39,019 nucleotides of DNA from an uncultured Clostridia bacterium (GCA_947589085.1 CANPZD010000009.1:1-39019), one strand, 5' to 3'. Positions 1-7,654 are shown, counted from the stretch's first letter. A program made the numbers and translations. Notes: a model not told the origin generated them from the sequence alone.

Positions 1-26
1 AGCAAAAGTTTGGTTCTTTTTTTCAT
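1..26 (-). CDS. 5' end of a lipoprotein gene, paralogue of the 21786 gene (partial)
   Basis: Only the first eight codons are inside the window. They read MKKRTKLL on the minus strand, against MKKRTRLL at the start of the BspA-type lipoprotein at 21786. The ribosome-binding site GAGGAGGAAGTAT directly before the ATG is also shared, and the next ~60 upstream bases (27-90) are recognisably similar to 21787-21850. This is the start of a second member of the same lipoprotein family. Its body lies left of the window, so nothing can be said about its domains. Like its paralogue, it has a copy of the palindrome/promoter module upstream (417-558), but here about 390 bp of REP-like repeats separate the two. 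Confidence 0.75.
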
Positions 27-208
27 ATACTTCCTCCTCTTTATTTATTCCTTTTCAGGAATATTGCCGACTTCCCATTGCCGATCCGCACGATCTGCCC
101 CCCGTTTACACGCAAAAAATCCCAAAAATCCCGCTTTATTTCGCGGTTTTTTTGCGTTTTTTTGCTCATGTTTGCCCGATTTTTTTACGGTTTTTTCCCG
201 CTTTTTCT

Positions 209-380
209 GTCATTCCGAACGTTTTTCTTCCGTCATTCCGAACGTTTTTCTTCCGTCATTCCGAACGAATGTGAGGAATCTCAGTTTTTTCGCGGTTCTT
301 GCCCGTATTTTTGCGTTTTGCCCGTTTTTTACGGTTTTTTCCCCTTTTTCTGTCATTCCGAACGAATGTGAGGAATCTCA
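209..380. repeat. REP-like repeat cluster (GTCATTCCGAAC family)
   Basis: The unit that begins GTCATTCCGAACGAATGTGA and continues GGAATCTC occurs in full at 255-282 and 352-379. Truncated GTCATTCCGAAC units lie at 209-220 and 232-243. Inverted full copies occur at 16892-16919 and 17143-17170. The stretch between 90 and 420 is otherwise T-rich, low-complexity sequence full of GCGGTTTTTT-like runs. Open frames across it (for example on the plus strand from 10 to 438) are translations of the repeat and are not genes. Intergenic repeats of this type are common in gut bacteria; their function is not known. Confidence 0.8.
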
Positions 381-416
381 GTTTTTTCGCGGTTTTGCCC
401 GCTTTTGCAGTGATCC

Positions 417-440
417 TCTCAAAAAGTATACTTTTTGAGA
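417..440. repeat. Left palindrome of module copy 1
   Basis: A perfect 24-bp palindrome centred on GTATAC, with core CAAAAAGTATACTTTTTG. The same core returns at 525-542 and in module copy 2 (21852-21881 and 21959-21984). No T-run follows it on either strand, so it does not look like a terminator. It could be an operator or an inversion site. Confidence 0.85.
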
Positions 441-448
441 AAAACCTC

Positions 449-477
449 TTGACAGCAAAATGAGCCTGTGATATACT
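449..477 (+). promoter_or_regulatory. Sigma-A promoter inside module copy 1
   Basis: TTGACA at 449-454 and TATACT at 472-477 are separated by exactly 17 nt. Transcription would start near 484, just before the small hairpin at 485-497, and head away from the lipoprotein gene at 26. No protein-coding gene lies downstream on this strand before the converging hpt gene. Confidence 0.8.
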
Positions 478-483
478 CAAAAA

Positions 484-558
484 CGTGCTGGGAGCACAAA
501 ATTGCCACCCGATTTCCGCTCTCTCAAAAAGTATACTTTTTGGGAGAGTTTATTTTTT
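484..558 (+). ncRNA. Putative ~75-nt small RNA, module copy 1
   Basis: The predicted transcript runs from the 449-477 promoter to an intrinsic terminator. It starts with a hairpin (485-497, stem GTGC/GCAC around a TGGGA loop), followed by an unstructured-looking middle (498-518). It ends in a stem of about 15 bp (519-548, centred on GTATAC) followed by TTTATTTTTT (549-558). The second copy at 21922-21996 has the same order; between the start of the promoter block and the end of the 5' hairpin the two agree at 49 of 54 positions, while the middle differs. I do not recognise a known RNA family. Alternatively this is only the 'off' state of an invertible promoter. Confidence 0.5.
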
Positions 559-559
559 C

Positions 560-800
560 CAACCGCCTTTTCCGCGGTTTTTTTCGTGTTTTTTTGGCTT
601 TTTGCGCAGCTTTTCTTGTCATTTTGAACCGTATTCGCCCGCCGTTCTCCCCGCCTTTTACTGTCATTTGAACCGTTCCCGGTCGTTGAAAAAGGACGAG
701 ATCCACTCGCTAACGCTCGGGATGACAGGACGGTGCGCTCGCCGCCTCCTATTGTCATTTCGCCCAGCCCTTTCTGTCATACCGTCCCGCCCCTTTTGGA
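560..800. repeat. Mosaic of degenerate interspersed repeats
   Basis: There is no gene here. Short units each starting with TGTCAT (about 618, 662, 753 and 775) are strung together. The piece at 679-727 (GGTCGTTGAAAAAGGACGAG onward) has an inverted near-copy at 17047-17083. Open frames crossing the region encode only repeat-derived peptides. Confidence 0.65.
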
Positions 801-813
801 AACGGGCAGGCTA

Positions 814-848
814 TAAAAAATCCCTCCGGAACAATACGTTCCGGAGGG
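814..848 (-). terminator. Intrinsic terminator of tilS-hpt
   Basis: An 11-bp stem (CCCTCCGGAAC at 822-832 with its complement at 838-848) and a 5-nt loop are followed on the minus strand by ATTTTTT. It lies 17 bp past the hpt stop codon. Confidence 0.9.
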
Positions 849-864
849 CCTCTCCTTTCAAATC

Positions 865-1404
865 CTACTTTTCATAAACAGACCGCTTCAAAATCCCAAT
901 ATACGGCAAATTCCTGTACCTTTCATTGTAATCCAATCCGTAACCAACTACAAATTCGTTTTCAATATCAAAACAGTTGTAATCCGGCACAATGTCGTAT
1001 TCCCTCCGCGCCGCTTTGTTCAACAACGTAACAATCACCACCGACGCCGCTCCCCGCTCCAGCAACAACGCCTTAAGATTCGCAAGCGTAAATCCGCTGT
1101 CGATAATGTCCTCAACCACTATAACGTCGCGACCAAGTACACCTTTATCAAGATCTTTCTTGATCTTCAATTTGCCCGACGACACCGCCCCCGATCCGTA
1201 CGACGACACCGCCATGAAATCCAACTCCACAGGACAGGTCAATTCCCGGATAAAATCCGAGTAAAATATTATGCTGCCCTTCAGAATCCCGACAATCAGC
1301 GGTGTCTTGCCCGCGTACCGCTCGTCTACCTGCCGTGCAACTTCCTTTACCCGGCTCCGAAGTTCTTGCTCCGTCAACATGATCCGTTCGCAATCTTTGT
1401 GCAT
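865..1404 (-). CDS. hpt: Hypoxanthine phosphoribosyltransferase
   Basis: This purine-salvage enzyme converts hypoxanthine or guanine plus PRPP to IMP or GMP in the cytoplasm. The 179-residue product has the family's usual length. It shows the LKG loop (residues 41-43), the flexible-loop SSYG region (67-70), the PRPP-binding motif EDIIDSG (98-104) and the family tail VVGYGLDYNERYRNLPYIG. I chose the ATG at 1404 because GGAGGA lies 8 nt upstream and the protein then aligns end to end with Bacillus HprT; an in-frame ATG at 1437 has no ribosome-binding site. It follows tilS on the same strand with a short gap, an order that Bacillus also has (tilS-hprT-ftsH), but here a terminator follows and there is no ftsH. 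Confidence 0.96.
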   Translation of the reverse strand: MHKDCERIMLTEQELRSRVKEVARQVDERYAGKTPLIVGILKGSIIFYSDFIRELTCPVELDFMAVSSYGSGAVSSGKLKIKKDLDKGVLGRDVIVVEDIIDSGFTLANLKALLLERGAASVVIVTLLNKAARREYDIVPDYNCFDIENEFVVGYGLDYNERYRNLPYIGILKRSVYEK

Positions 1405-1446
1405 CCGCTTTTTCCTCCGTATCTTTTCCGCCCCCATGGAACGGGT

Positions 1447-2763
1447 TTAGCCTATCACCGCCGCACGACGCGTTTTTTCCGTCAATTTTACGCCGTCCGC
1501 AATCTCCACCCCCACCACAACGTATACCTCGCTCCCCTTTGCGATCACCGCCAGCCCGCGCCCGAGCCGCGCAGGAATTTTTCGATCGGTCAGGAATTTT
1601 TTGAGCGTCTTTCTTCGGGCATGGTATGGGGTAATCATGTCGCCATCCCGCCGCGTACGCACAACGCAACCGGACGGGAACGCGTCGAGATCTACATAAA
1701 GTTCGCCCGCCTTGCGCGGATATTTCCCCGCCGCCGCTTCGAGCTTTCGCACGGAAAAATTCATCGGATAGGGATATGCGCCCGCTTCCGGCTGAAACGG
1801 AACTTCCGCAAACAAAACCCCTTCGCAACCCGATGAAAACACAATGTACTTCCCCTCGCGAAAGGCATACCGCGCGGCAACATCGCCCCGCTTGGAAAGA
1901 GGCATCGCAACCTTTTTTCCGCTCTGCGCCGCCTTTAACTTTGCAATCTCTTCGAGATTGGCGCGCGCATACTCGCCGCCCGCCGCCCGCCGCATGCAAA
2001 TCAGACAGGCACGGCGAAACAGCACGTCGGGCAAGTCGACAGGTACCCATTCTTCGCCCGCGGCACGCAAAATCGTTGCCTCCGCAAGCCGCTCGAGAAA
2101 TTCGTCCTCCTCCGACGCAAGCCCGGCAAACCGCACAAGATGCTCCTTCGCGTTTGCATGAACCTTTTCAAACGCCGGCAAAACCGTCCGCCGGATATAG
2201 TTGCGCGCATAAGTTTCGTCTTCATTCGAAGAATCTTCGACATGGGACAGATGATTTTCTTCCGCGTACGCCGCGATCTCGGCACGGGTCAGCTTCAGAA
2301 GAGGGCGGACTATGCCCCCGTATTCCGTGATCGCCTTCATGCCGGAAAGCCCCGTTCCGCGCGCGAGACGGAAGATGATCGTTTCCGCAACATCGTCGGC
2401 ATGGTGCGCGGTCGCCACAAGATCGGCTTCGCCCCTCTCAAGCAGAGAACGAAACGCTTCGTAACGCACGGCCCGACCCGCTTGTTCCACGCTCTCGCCC
2501 CGCGCTTGCGCAAGCGCGGGAACGTCTGTTCGCAAAATCGTCAAAGGAACGCCCCAGCTTTCGCAGAGCGCACGGCAGAATTCCATGTCGCGCTCGCTCT
2601 CCTTTGATCGGATCCCGTGCTCGATATGTAGCGCGGAAAGAACAATGCCGCATTTTAACGCCTGCTCTTTGAACGCGTGTAGCAGGCATACCGAATCGAC
2701 GCCGCCCGAAAGAGCCACGCAAATTCGCTTCCCTCTGTATTTTTCCGCGTTGAATAACGTCAT
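1447..2763 (-). CDS. tilS: tRNA(Ile)-lysidine synthase
   Basis: TilS uses ATP to attach lysine to C34 of the CAU-anticodon tRNA-Ile, so that it reads AUA and is charged with isoleucine. The 438-residue product has the PP-loop ATP-pyrophosphatase signature SGGVDS at residues 19-24, followed by the N-type core (HIEHGIR, ATAHHADD, RPLL) and the C-terminal TilS domain (RRKTLKKFLTDRKIP). The length is normal for the family. No good Shine-Dalgarno is visible in front of the ATG, but the N-terminus fits. A promoter (2832-2860) lies about 70 bp upstream, and hpt follows in the same unit. The two CAU tRNAs at 2966-3122 are initiator and elongator tRNA-Met, not its tRNA-Ile substrate. Confidence 0.95.
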   Translation of the reverse strand: MTLFNAEKYRGKRICVALSGGVDSVCLLHAFKEQALKCGIVLSALHIEHGIRSKESERDMEFCRALCESWGVPLTILRTDVPALAQARGESVEQAGRAVRYEAFRSLLERGEADLVATAHHADDVAETIIFRLARGTGLSGMKAITEYGGIVRPLLKLTRAEIAAYAEENHLSHVEDSSNEDETYARNYIRRTVLPAFEKVHANAKEHLVRFAGLASEEDEFLERLAEATILRAAGEEWVPVDLPDVLFRRACLICMRRAAGGEYARANLEEIAKLKAAQSGKKVAMPLSKRGDVAARYAFREGKYIVFSSGCEGVLFAEVPFQPEAGAYPYPMNFSVRKLEAAAGKYPRKAGELYVDLDAFPSGCVVRTRRDGDMITPYHARRKTLKKFLTDRKIPARLGRGLAVIAKGSEVYVVVGVEIADGVKLTEKTRRAAVIG

Positions 2764-2831
2764 TTTTGTATCGTTTACAGCTTTTCGGCGCGTTTAAGCA
2801 CGTTTCCGTTCAAAAAAAATTCTATGGGAAT

Positions 2832-2860
2832 ATTATACCATAGCCGCCTCAAAAACACAA
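2832..2860 (-). promoter_or_regulatory. Promoter of tilS-hpt
   Basis: On the minus strand, TTGTGT (2855-2860), a 17-nt spacer and TATAAT (2832-2837), with a TGG extended -10 immediately upstream of it. This predicts a leader of about 60 nt before tilS. Confidence 0.65.
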
Positions 2861-2902
2861 GACCGCTCTTTCAAAAAAAATTATTTTCGCGCGTAAAATC
2901 GA

Positions 2903-2931
2903 TTGACAAACGAAACGCTATCCGTTACAAT
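2903..2931 (+). promoter_or_regulatory. Promoter of the tRNA cluster
   Basis: TTGACA (2903-2908), a 17-nt spacer and TACAAT (2926-2931), about 35 bp ahead of the first tRNA and divergent from the tilS promoter. A small hairpin (ATTCG/CGAAT around a T-run) lies between the promoter and the tRNA. Confidence 0.8.
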
Positions 2932-2965
2932 AAATAAGCTATTCGTTTTTTTCGAATATCCATAT

Positions 2966-3042
<77 letters not shown>

Positions 3043-3045
3043 TAT

Positions 3046-3122
3046 GGCGATGTAGCTTAGTTGGTTAGAGCGATCGGTTCATACCCGATAGGTCAGCGGT
3101 TCGACTCCACTCATCGCTACCA
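3046..3122 (+). tRNA. Elongator tRNA-Met (CAU)
   Basis: A 77-nt cloverleaf with encoded CCA, a G1-U72 wobble and the anticodon loop TTCATAC. It closely follows the Bacillus elongator tRNA-Met pattern, which argues against the lysidine-modified tRNA-Ile (also CAU). It starts 3 nt after the initiator tRNA. Confidence 0.92.
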
Positions 3123-3185
3123 CGATTTCTTTCGGCTTTGCCGTATTCATAATCCGGCTCCGCCTGCGCGCGAGTTGCTTTATAT

Positions 3186-3260
3186 GGCCCGTTGGTCAAG
3201 AGGTTAAGACATCACCCTTTCACGGTGGTATCGTGGGTTCGATTCCCGCACGGGTCACCA
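3186..3260 (+). tRNA. tRNA-Glu (UUC)
   Basis: A 75-nt cloverleaf with encoded CCA and anticodon TTC in the loop CTTTCAC. It is very close to Bacillus tRNA-Glu. It shares the 2903 promoter and the 3268 terminator with the two Met tRNAs. Confidence 0.95.
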
Positions 3261-3267
3261 AGTCTTG

Positions 3268-3303
3268 ATAAATCCGAACACCTTTGTTCGGATTTATTTT
3301 TTT
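3268..3303 (+). terminator. Terminator of the tRNA cluster
   Basis: An AAATCCGAACA/TGTTCGGATTT stem (3270-3295) is followed by ATTTTTTT, starting 10 nt after the tRNA-Glu CCA end. Confidence 0.9.
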
Positions 3304-3380
3304 GTGCCTTGAATGCCTTTTATGCGCCATGCGATTTGTCTTATGAGAAAGATTGGAAACTCTTATAAGTAATTTGAGCT

Positions 3381-3421
3381 ATTATAAAACGGCGAGCACG
3401 GTATATATCTGCTCGCCGTTT
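3381..3421 (-). terminator. Terminator of the 3440 gene
   Basis: A 12-bp stem (AAACGGCGAGCA at 3387-3398, complement at 3410-3421) is followed on the minus strand by TATAAT. It lies about 20 bp past the stop codon. Confidence 0.75.
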
Positions 3422-3439
3422 CCAGATTTCATGAGATGC

Positions 3440-3964
3440 TTATACAAGTTCTACCGACAAACCCGAATTGGGCCCGGGAGGCAACCCTAACGCGGTATCC
3501 GTGCCGGGATTTTTTCTCAAATCCAAAAGAAGTTGTTCGACGTCAATAAAAGAGCCTATCATTCTTTGAGAATCAATTCGGGGCGTCTGGGAAAATTTGG
3601 CTCTGTATATTTTTAACTTTTTACCCGTAAGCAATGCGATCCTGCATAAAGCCCTTATGTAAAATCGATTGAATTCCCCCTCCGCCAACATTTGATGCTG
3701 ATTATTCGGCATTGCCGCAGACGTGTACCCGCCATTCGGTTTTTTTCTTAAATAAGTCGGATTAAATTTCCCCATAAGAGCTTGTGCAAGTGTTTCTTCA
3801 TTTCCATTTTGAATATTTTGCAGCAGCAGATCCGGATACATCGATTTCCCCATGTGGGACAATCGATCGGATAAGTAAAGACTATGATTTTGAAGATCGT
3901 AATTGACCTCTTCCACCATATACCGACGAGTTTCATCGGTTAAGTTCTTGAACGTAAACGACAT
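3440..3964 (-). CDS. Hypothetical protein, AT-rich accessory gene
   Basis: I do not recognise this 174-residue protein. It has no signal peptide or membrane segment and looks soluble and mostly helical, with charged helices and a Pro/Gly-rich tail (LGLPPGPNSGLSVELV). The ATG is supported by AAGGAGA about 7 nt upstream, and the gene has its own terminator, so it is a real single-gene unit. Its base composition is clearly more AT-rich than the neighbouring core genes, and it sits directly beside a tRNA cluster, a usual place for acquired DNA. No integrase and no repeat of the tRNA-Glu 3' end is visible nearby, so transfer is an inference. Its leader contains a hairpin with AAAAAGT/ACTTTTT arms (3994-4019), like the core of the palindromic module. 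Confidence 0.8.
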   Translation of the reverse strand: MSFTFKNLTDETRRYMVEEVNYDLQNHSLYLSDRLSHMGKSMYPDLLLQNIQNGNEETLAQALMGKFNPTYLRKKPNGGYTSAAMPNNQHQMLAEGEFNRFYIRALCRIALLTGKKLKIYRAKFSQTPRIDSQRMIGSFIDVEQLLLDLRKNPGTDTALGLPPGPNSGLSVELV

Positions 3965-3993
3965 AGCTTTTCTCCTTTTGTTTTTTATTTACC

Positions 3994-4019
3994 GCGCAAA
4001 AAGTAAAAAACTTTTTCGC
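3994..4019. repeat. Hairpin in the leader of the 3440 gene
   Basis: GCG-C-AAAAAGT and ACTTTTT-CGC arms surround an A-rich loop, about 30-55 bp upstream of the start codon. The AAAAAGT...ACTTTTT arms match those of the palindromes at 417, 525, 21852 and 21959, but the spacing between arms differs. Confidence 0.5.
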
Positions 4020-4351
4020 AAGTTTCAAATTTTTAATTTTCTTAATTTACAGAAATACACGACTGCGTGCGCTTAACATTCCTAAAAAGGAGATCTTTCC
4101 CTACTGATTTGAATGAAAAAGAAAAATGCCTGAAGTTTACCAAATGAAGCAATGGGGTTCAAATTTCTTAAATTCGGAAATGAAAAAAGGTACTTGTTTG
4201 ATCTAATTTGTTTTTTCGGCCGCCGAAAGTCCGGACCGAACGCAGCGGAGCGGACTTTCGCGATGATCCCCGCCCTTTGATTTGCACGCTTGTACATTTC
4301 GAAGGACGGTTTACGTTGTGATACGGCCGATCAAAGCAGATTCGGCGACGG
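4020..4351. other. Intergenic stretch without a supported gene
   Basis: An AT-rich stretch with no convincing gene. The only notable structure is a perfect 10-bp inverted repeat, CGAAAGTCCG (4224-4233) and CGGACTTTCG (4251-4260), without a T-run on either side. A 71-codon minus-strand frame (4082-4297) has no ribosome-binding site and an implausible composition. Confidence 0.5.
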
Positions 4352-7300
4352 TCAGTCGGATTTATCCTCCGGCTTGTCGTTCAGCAGCTTTTCAAGCATT
4401 GCAAACATTGCCTCGATATTGATTGGCTTTGCAAGATGTCCGTTCATGCCCGCGGCATAGGCGTTCGATTTATCCTCTTCGAATGCGTTGGCGGTCATGG
4501 CGATGATCGGGATCCCGGCAAGCGCCTTGTTTTCAAGCGCACGGATATGTCTCGTCGCTTCGTAGCCGTCCATGATCGGCATCTGAACATCCATCAGCAC
4601 GAGGTCGTAATACCCCTCTTTCGCGTTCTCGACGATCTCACAGGCAACTTTGCCGTTTTCGGCGCTCTCGACCTCGAAGCCGGCTTCGGTGAGGATATCC
4701 TGCGCGATCTCTCTGTTGAGTTCGTTGTCCTCGACCAAAAGGATCCGTTTGCCGACGAATTTGTTTTCCTGCTGCGCCGGTTGAGAGTCGGCAGGCGTTT
4801 TCCCCAAACTCTTCTCGAGCGCGCGGTGAAGATCGGAAGCGAACAGCGGTTTGCTGATAAATCCCGTCACGCCCGCCTGAAGCGCCTCCTGTTCGATATC
4901 CGCCCAGTCGTAAGCCGACATTAAGATGATGGGAGAATCGTCTCCGATGATCGCACGGATCTGTTTTACTGTGGCAATGCCGTCCATATCGGGCATGGAC
5001 CAGTCGATGATATACACTTCGAACGGATGCCCCAGCTCGATCGCCTCCGTGGTGCGGACGATCGCTTCCTTTCCCGTGACCGTCCATTCGGCGTGCATTC
5101 CGATCTGGCGAAGCATCTTGGATACGCTTTGGCAGGAGACGAGATCGTCGTCCACGACGAGCGCGTAGAGACCGTGCAGTTCGGTGAGCGCGACCTCTTC
5201 CGGTTCGCTGTCGGCAAATTTCAATTCGAGCGAGACGACGAACTCGGTGCCTTTGCCCTGTTCGCTCTCCACGGAGATGGTCCCGCCCATGATGTCTACG
5301 ATGTTCTTGGTGATCGCCATGCCGAGGCCCGTGCCCTGGATCCCGCTCACCGTCGAATTGCGCTCGCGCGTGAAGGGATCGAACACGTTTTTGATGAATT
5401 CCCGGCTCATGCCGATGCCCGTGTCGCTCACGCTGAATTCATACTTTCCGTACCCCTCTTTTTCGGAGGGCTTCTGGGTAACTTTGATAAACACGGAACC
5501 GCCGCTCTTGGTAAATTTGATGGCGTTCGAAGTGAGATTCAGAAGGATCTGGTTGAGGCGAAGTTTATCGCAGTACACTTCTTCACGGGTGATATCTATG
5601 GTGTCGATGAAGAGTTCCAGATGTTTCGAATGGATATCGGATTGAATGATATTCCGAAGGCCCTGCAAAATGTCGGCAAGATTTTCGGGACGGTCCTCGA
5701 TGTGGACCTTGCCCGCCTCGATCCGGCTCATGTCGAGAACGTCGTTGATAAGCGAGAGCAGATGATTGGAAGCCTGCGAGATCTTCGTGAGATAGTCGAA
5801 TGCGCGCTCCTTGTTGTCGAGATGCGCGGTGGCGAGCGCCGTAAAGCCGATGATCGCATTCATGGGAGTACGGATATCGTGCGACATATTGTTGAGGAAC
5901 GTGGTCTTGGATCGATTGGCGGCGTCGGCGGCGTGCAGCGCGACGGAAAGTTCCTCCGTCTGCGCCTGAAGTTTGGCGGTGGCCTCGGTCACCTTCTGTT
6001 TCAATTTGCGTTGATTGTGCGTTCTGATTGCGAGCAGCGCGATCACGAAGAACAGCACCAGCACCGCGGCGACGATGATGGCGATATAGATGGGGTTGCG
6101 GCGGAGGAAATAGAGGATCCCGCCCGTCGAATTCGGGCGGAACTTGGTCACTTCCGCGGTGATGATCGATGACGAAGCGCCGCGGTCGAACGCCGCCACG
6201 CACTTGCTGAGCACGGAAAGGAGGGTGACGTCGCCGTCCGCGCGCACGCCGATCGCATAGGTGGTCGAAGCCTCGCCGATGAGTTCGGAGGTGAGTTCGT
6301 TCCTCGTATCCTCCCAGATGAAAAGCTCGGCGACATAGGAGAGGGCGATCGTCGCATCGCATTCCCCCTTTCTCACCGCGCGGATGCTCTCCGCGAGCGA
6401 ATTATAGTATTTGAGTTCGGCGTCGCCCAGATTTGCGTAGTCGGCGAGATAGTGAGAATAAGAGTTATCGGCATTGTTGATGACCGCCATGCTCTTGATC
6501 GTGCCCTTAAGATCCCTCCGCTTGATGAGGGTATGGGTGGAGCTGAAATAACTGTCTGTGAGTTTATAGCCGTCCCTTTCCGCAATATTGAAGTCGTCGC
6601 CGAAATCGATGACGATATCCGCCGCCTGCGCCGCCCGCTTTTCCGCATAGTCCTTGCGATCCTTCACGGGAACATACTCGAAGGAGATGGAAAGGCTTCC
6701 CGTCATCTTCTCGAAGAGGGCGGGAAAGATGCCGCACGCCTTGCCGTTTTCGAAATAGGAATAAGGGCGGCGGTCGGGATTCATGAGCACGGTGAGCGCT
6801 TTGTTTTCGTCTTTCAGAGATTTGAGATAGCTCCGCTCTTTCGCGTCGAGGATCACGCTGCCCTTGCTGTCCGTCGAATAGTATTTGTTCTGTAAAACAT
6901 TTCTCCAATCCGGCTCTTGCAGATCCATCGCGGCGATGGCGGCGTTGATGCGCTCCATGAGCTGCGTATCCTGCAACCGCGTGCAGACATAGAACGGACT
7001 CGGCTCGATCGATTCGATGACCCACTCGTTTTCGAGGGCGCGCAGGCTGCTCGTGACGATGCCGTCCACCTCGCCCTTTTGCAGGGCGGCGGTAAGCTCG
7101 GGTTCCGTTTCGTATTCCTCTTTCCACACGCAGTCGAAATCGTGATCTTCGGCAAACTGTTTGAACGTGGCGTTTTTGGAATTGATCTTGAGCATTCCGA
7201 CTTTGAGTCCGTTATAGGTCGCATAGTTGCCCTTTTCAATGGAATCGTTCCCCGCTTTCACCGTAAAAATCGTGGATTTCACGCCGATGCTGTCTTTGGA

Positions 7301-7654
7301 AAAGAGATATGTTTTTGCGCGTTCCTCGTCGTAAGAGACGGATGTGACGAGATCGACCTCGCCGTTCCGGAGCATGGCAAGGGAATCGTCGTACGATTTG
7401 TCGTAACCGACGTATTCATACTGCCAGCCCGCGTGCCGCGCGAGATGCTGCAAGAAATCGTAGCCGTAACCGCTGCGCCGCACTTCGTCGGAATTCTCGA
7501 TCGTCTCCTCGATGTGATAGCCCGAGAAGGCGAAAAAACCGACGCGGATGACCTCGGGCGCGGAGGCGGCATGGGCGGCGATCGCGCCGATTGGAATTAT
7601 GGTCAGAAGCATCAGAAATGCCAAAAATGCGGTGAGAAAATGTTTCGGTTTCAT
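4352..7654 (-). CDS. Hybrid sensor histidine kinase with two periplasmic-binding-type sensor domains and two receiver domains
   Basis: A 1100-residue membrane kinase built like BvgS/EvgS. A signal segment (about 7-30) precedes two extracellular substrate-binding-protein family-3 domains (about 35-255 and 285-500), one transmembrane helix (about 521-543) and a coiled linker. HisKA follows with the phospho-acceptor H592 in SHDIRTP, then HATPase with N710, DTGIGMS (744-750) and GTGLGMA (774-780). Two receivers end the protein, with acceptor aspartates D884 (IIDWSMP) and D1022 (LMDVQMP). The extracellular pair probably binds a small solute such as an amino acid. No Hpt domain, DNA-binding regulator or transporter gene lies beside it, so its output partner must be elsewhere. 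It is transcribed alone from the promoter at 7703-7731. Confidence 0.93.
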   Translation of the reverse strand: MKPKHFLTAFLAFLMLLTIIPIGAIAAHAASAPEVIRVGFFAFSGYHIEETIENSDEVRRSGYGYDFLQHLARHAGWQYEYVGYDKSYDDSLAMLRNGEVDLVTSVSYDEERAKTYLFSKDSIGVKSTIFTVKAGNDSIEKGNYATYNGLKVGMLKINSKNATFKQFAEDHDFDCVWKEEYETEPELTAALQKGEVDGIVTSSLRALENEWVIESIEPSPFYVCTRLQDTQLMERINAAIAAMDLQEPDWRNVLQNKYYSTDSKGSVILDAKERSYLKSLKDENKALTVLMNPDRRPYSYFENGKACGIFPALFEKMTGSLSISFEYVPVKDRKDYAEKRAAQAADIVIDFGDDFNIAERDGYKLTDSYFSSTHTLIKRRDLKGTIKSMAVINNADNSYSHYLADYANLGDAELKYYNSLAESIRAVRKGECDATIALSYVAELFIWEDTRNELTSELIGEASTTYAIGVRADGDVTLLSVLSKCVAAFDRGASSSIITAEVTKFRPNSTGGILYFLRRNPIYIAIIVAAVLVLFFVIALLAIRTHNQRKLKQKVTEATAKLQAQTEELSVALHAADAANRSKTTFLNNMSHDIRTPMNAIIGFTALATAHLDNKERAFDYLTKISQASNHLLSLINDVLDMSRIEAGKVHIEDRPENLADILQGLRNIIQSDIHSKHLELFIDTIDITREEVYCDKLRLNQILLNLTSNAIKFTKSGGSVFIKVTQKPSEKEGYGKYEFSVSDTGIGMSREFIKNVFDPFTRERNSTVSGIQGTGLGMAITKNIVDIMGGTISVESEQGKGTEFVVSLELKFADSEPEEVALTELHGLYALVVDDDLVSCQSVSKMLRQIGMHAEWTVTGKEAIVRTTEAIELGHPFEVYIIDWSMPDMDGIATVKQIRAIIGDDSPIILMSAYDWADIEQEALQAGVTGFISKPLFASDLHRALEKSLGKTPADSQPAQQENKFVGKRILLVEDNELNREIAQDILTEAGFEVESAENGKVACEIVENAKEGYYDLVLMDVQMPIMDGYEATRHIRALENKALAGIPIIAMTANAFEEDKSNAYAAGMNGHLAKPINIEAMFAMLEKLLNDKPEDKSD

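Noticed and set aside
10-877. Several plus- and minus-strand open frames of 60-142 codons
   Set aside because: They translate REP-like repeats and palindromes (peptides such as VIPNECEESQFF), have no ribosome-binding sites, and overlap one another on both strands.
3046-3122. Reading the second CAU tRNA as the TilS substrate tRNA-Ile
   Set aside because: Its stems and loops follow the Bacillus elongator tRNA-Met pattern, including the G1-U72 pair.
4082-4297. 71-codon minus-strand frame after the sensor-kinase/3440 genes
   Set aside because: No Shine-Dalgarno, odd composition (FFFFIQ run), and it includes an inverted repeat; no support for a gene.
3123-4351. Integrative element attached to tRNA-Glu
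   Set aside because: No integrase gene and no second copy of the tRNA 3' end in the window, so only possible acquisition of a single gene can be suggested.
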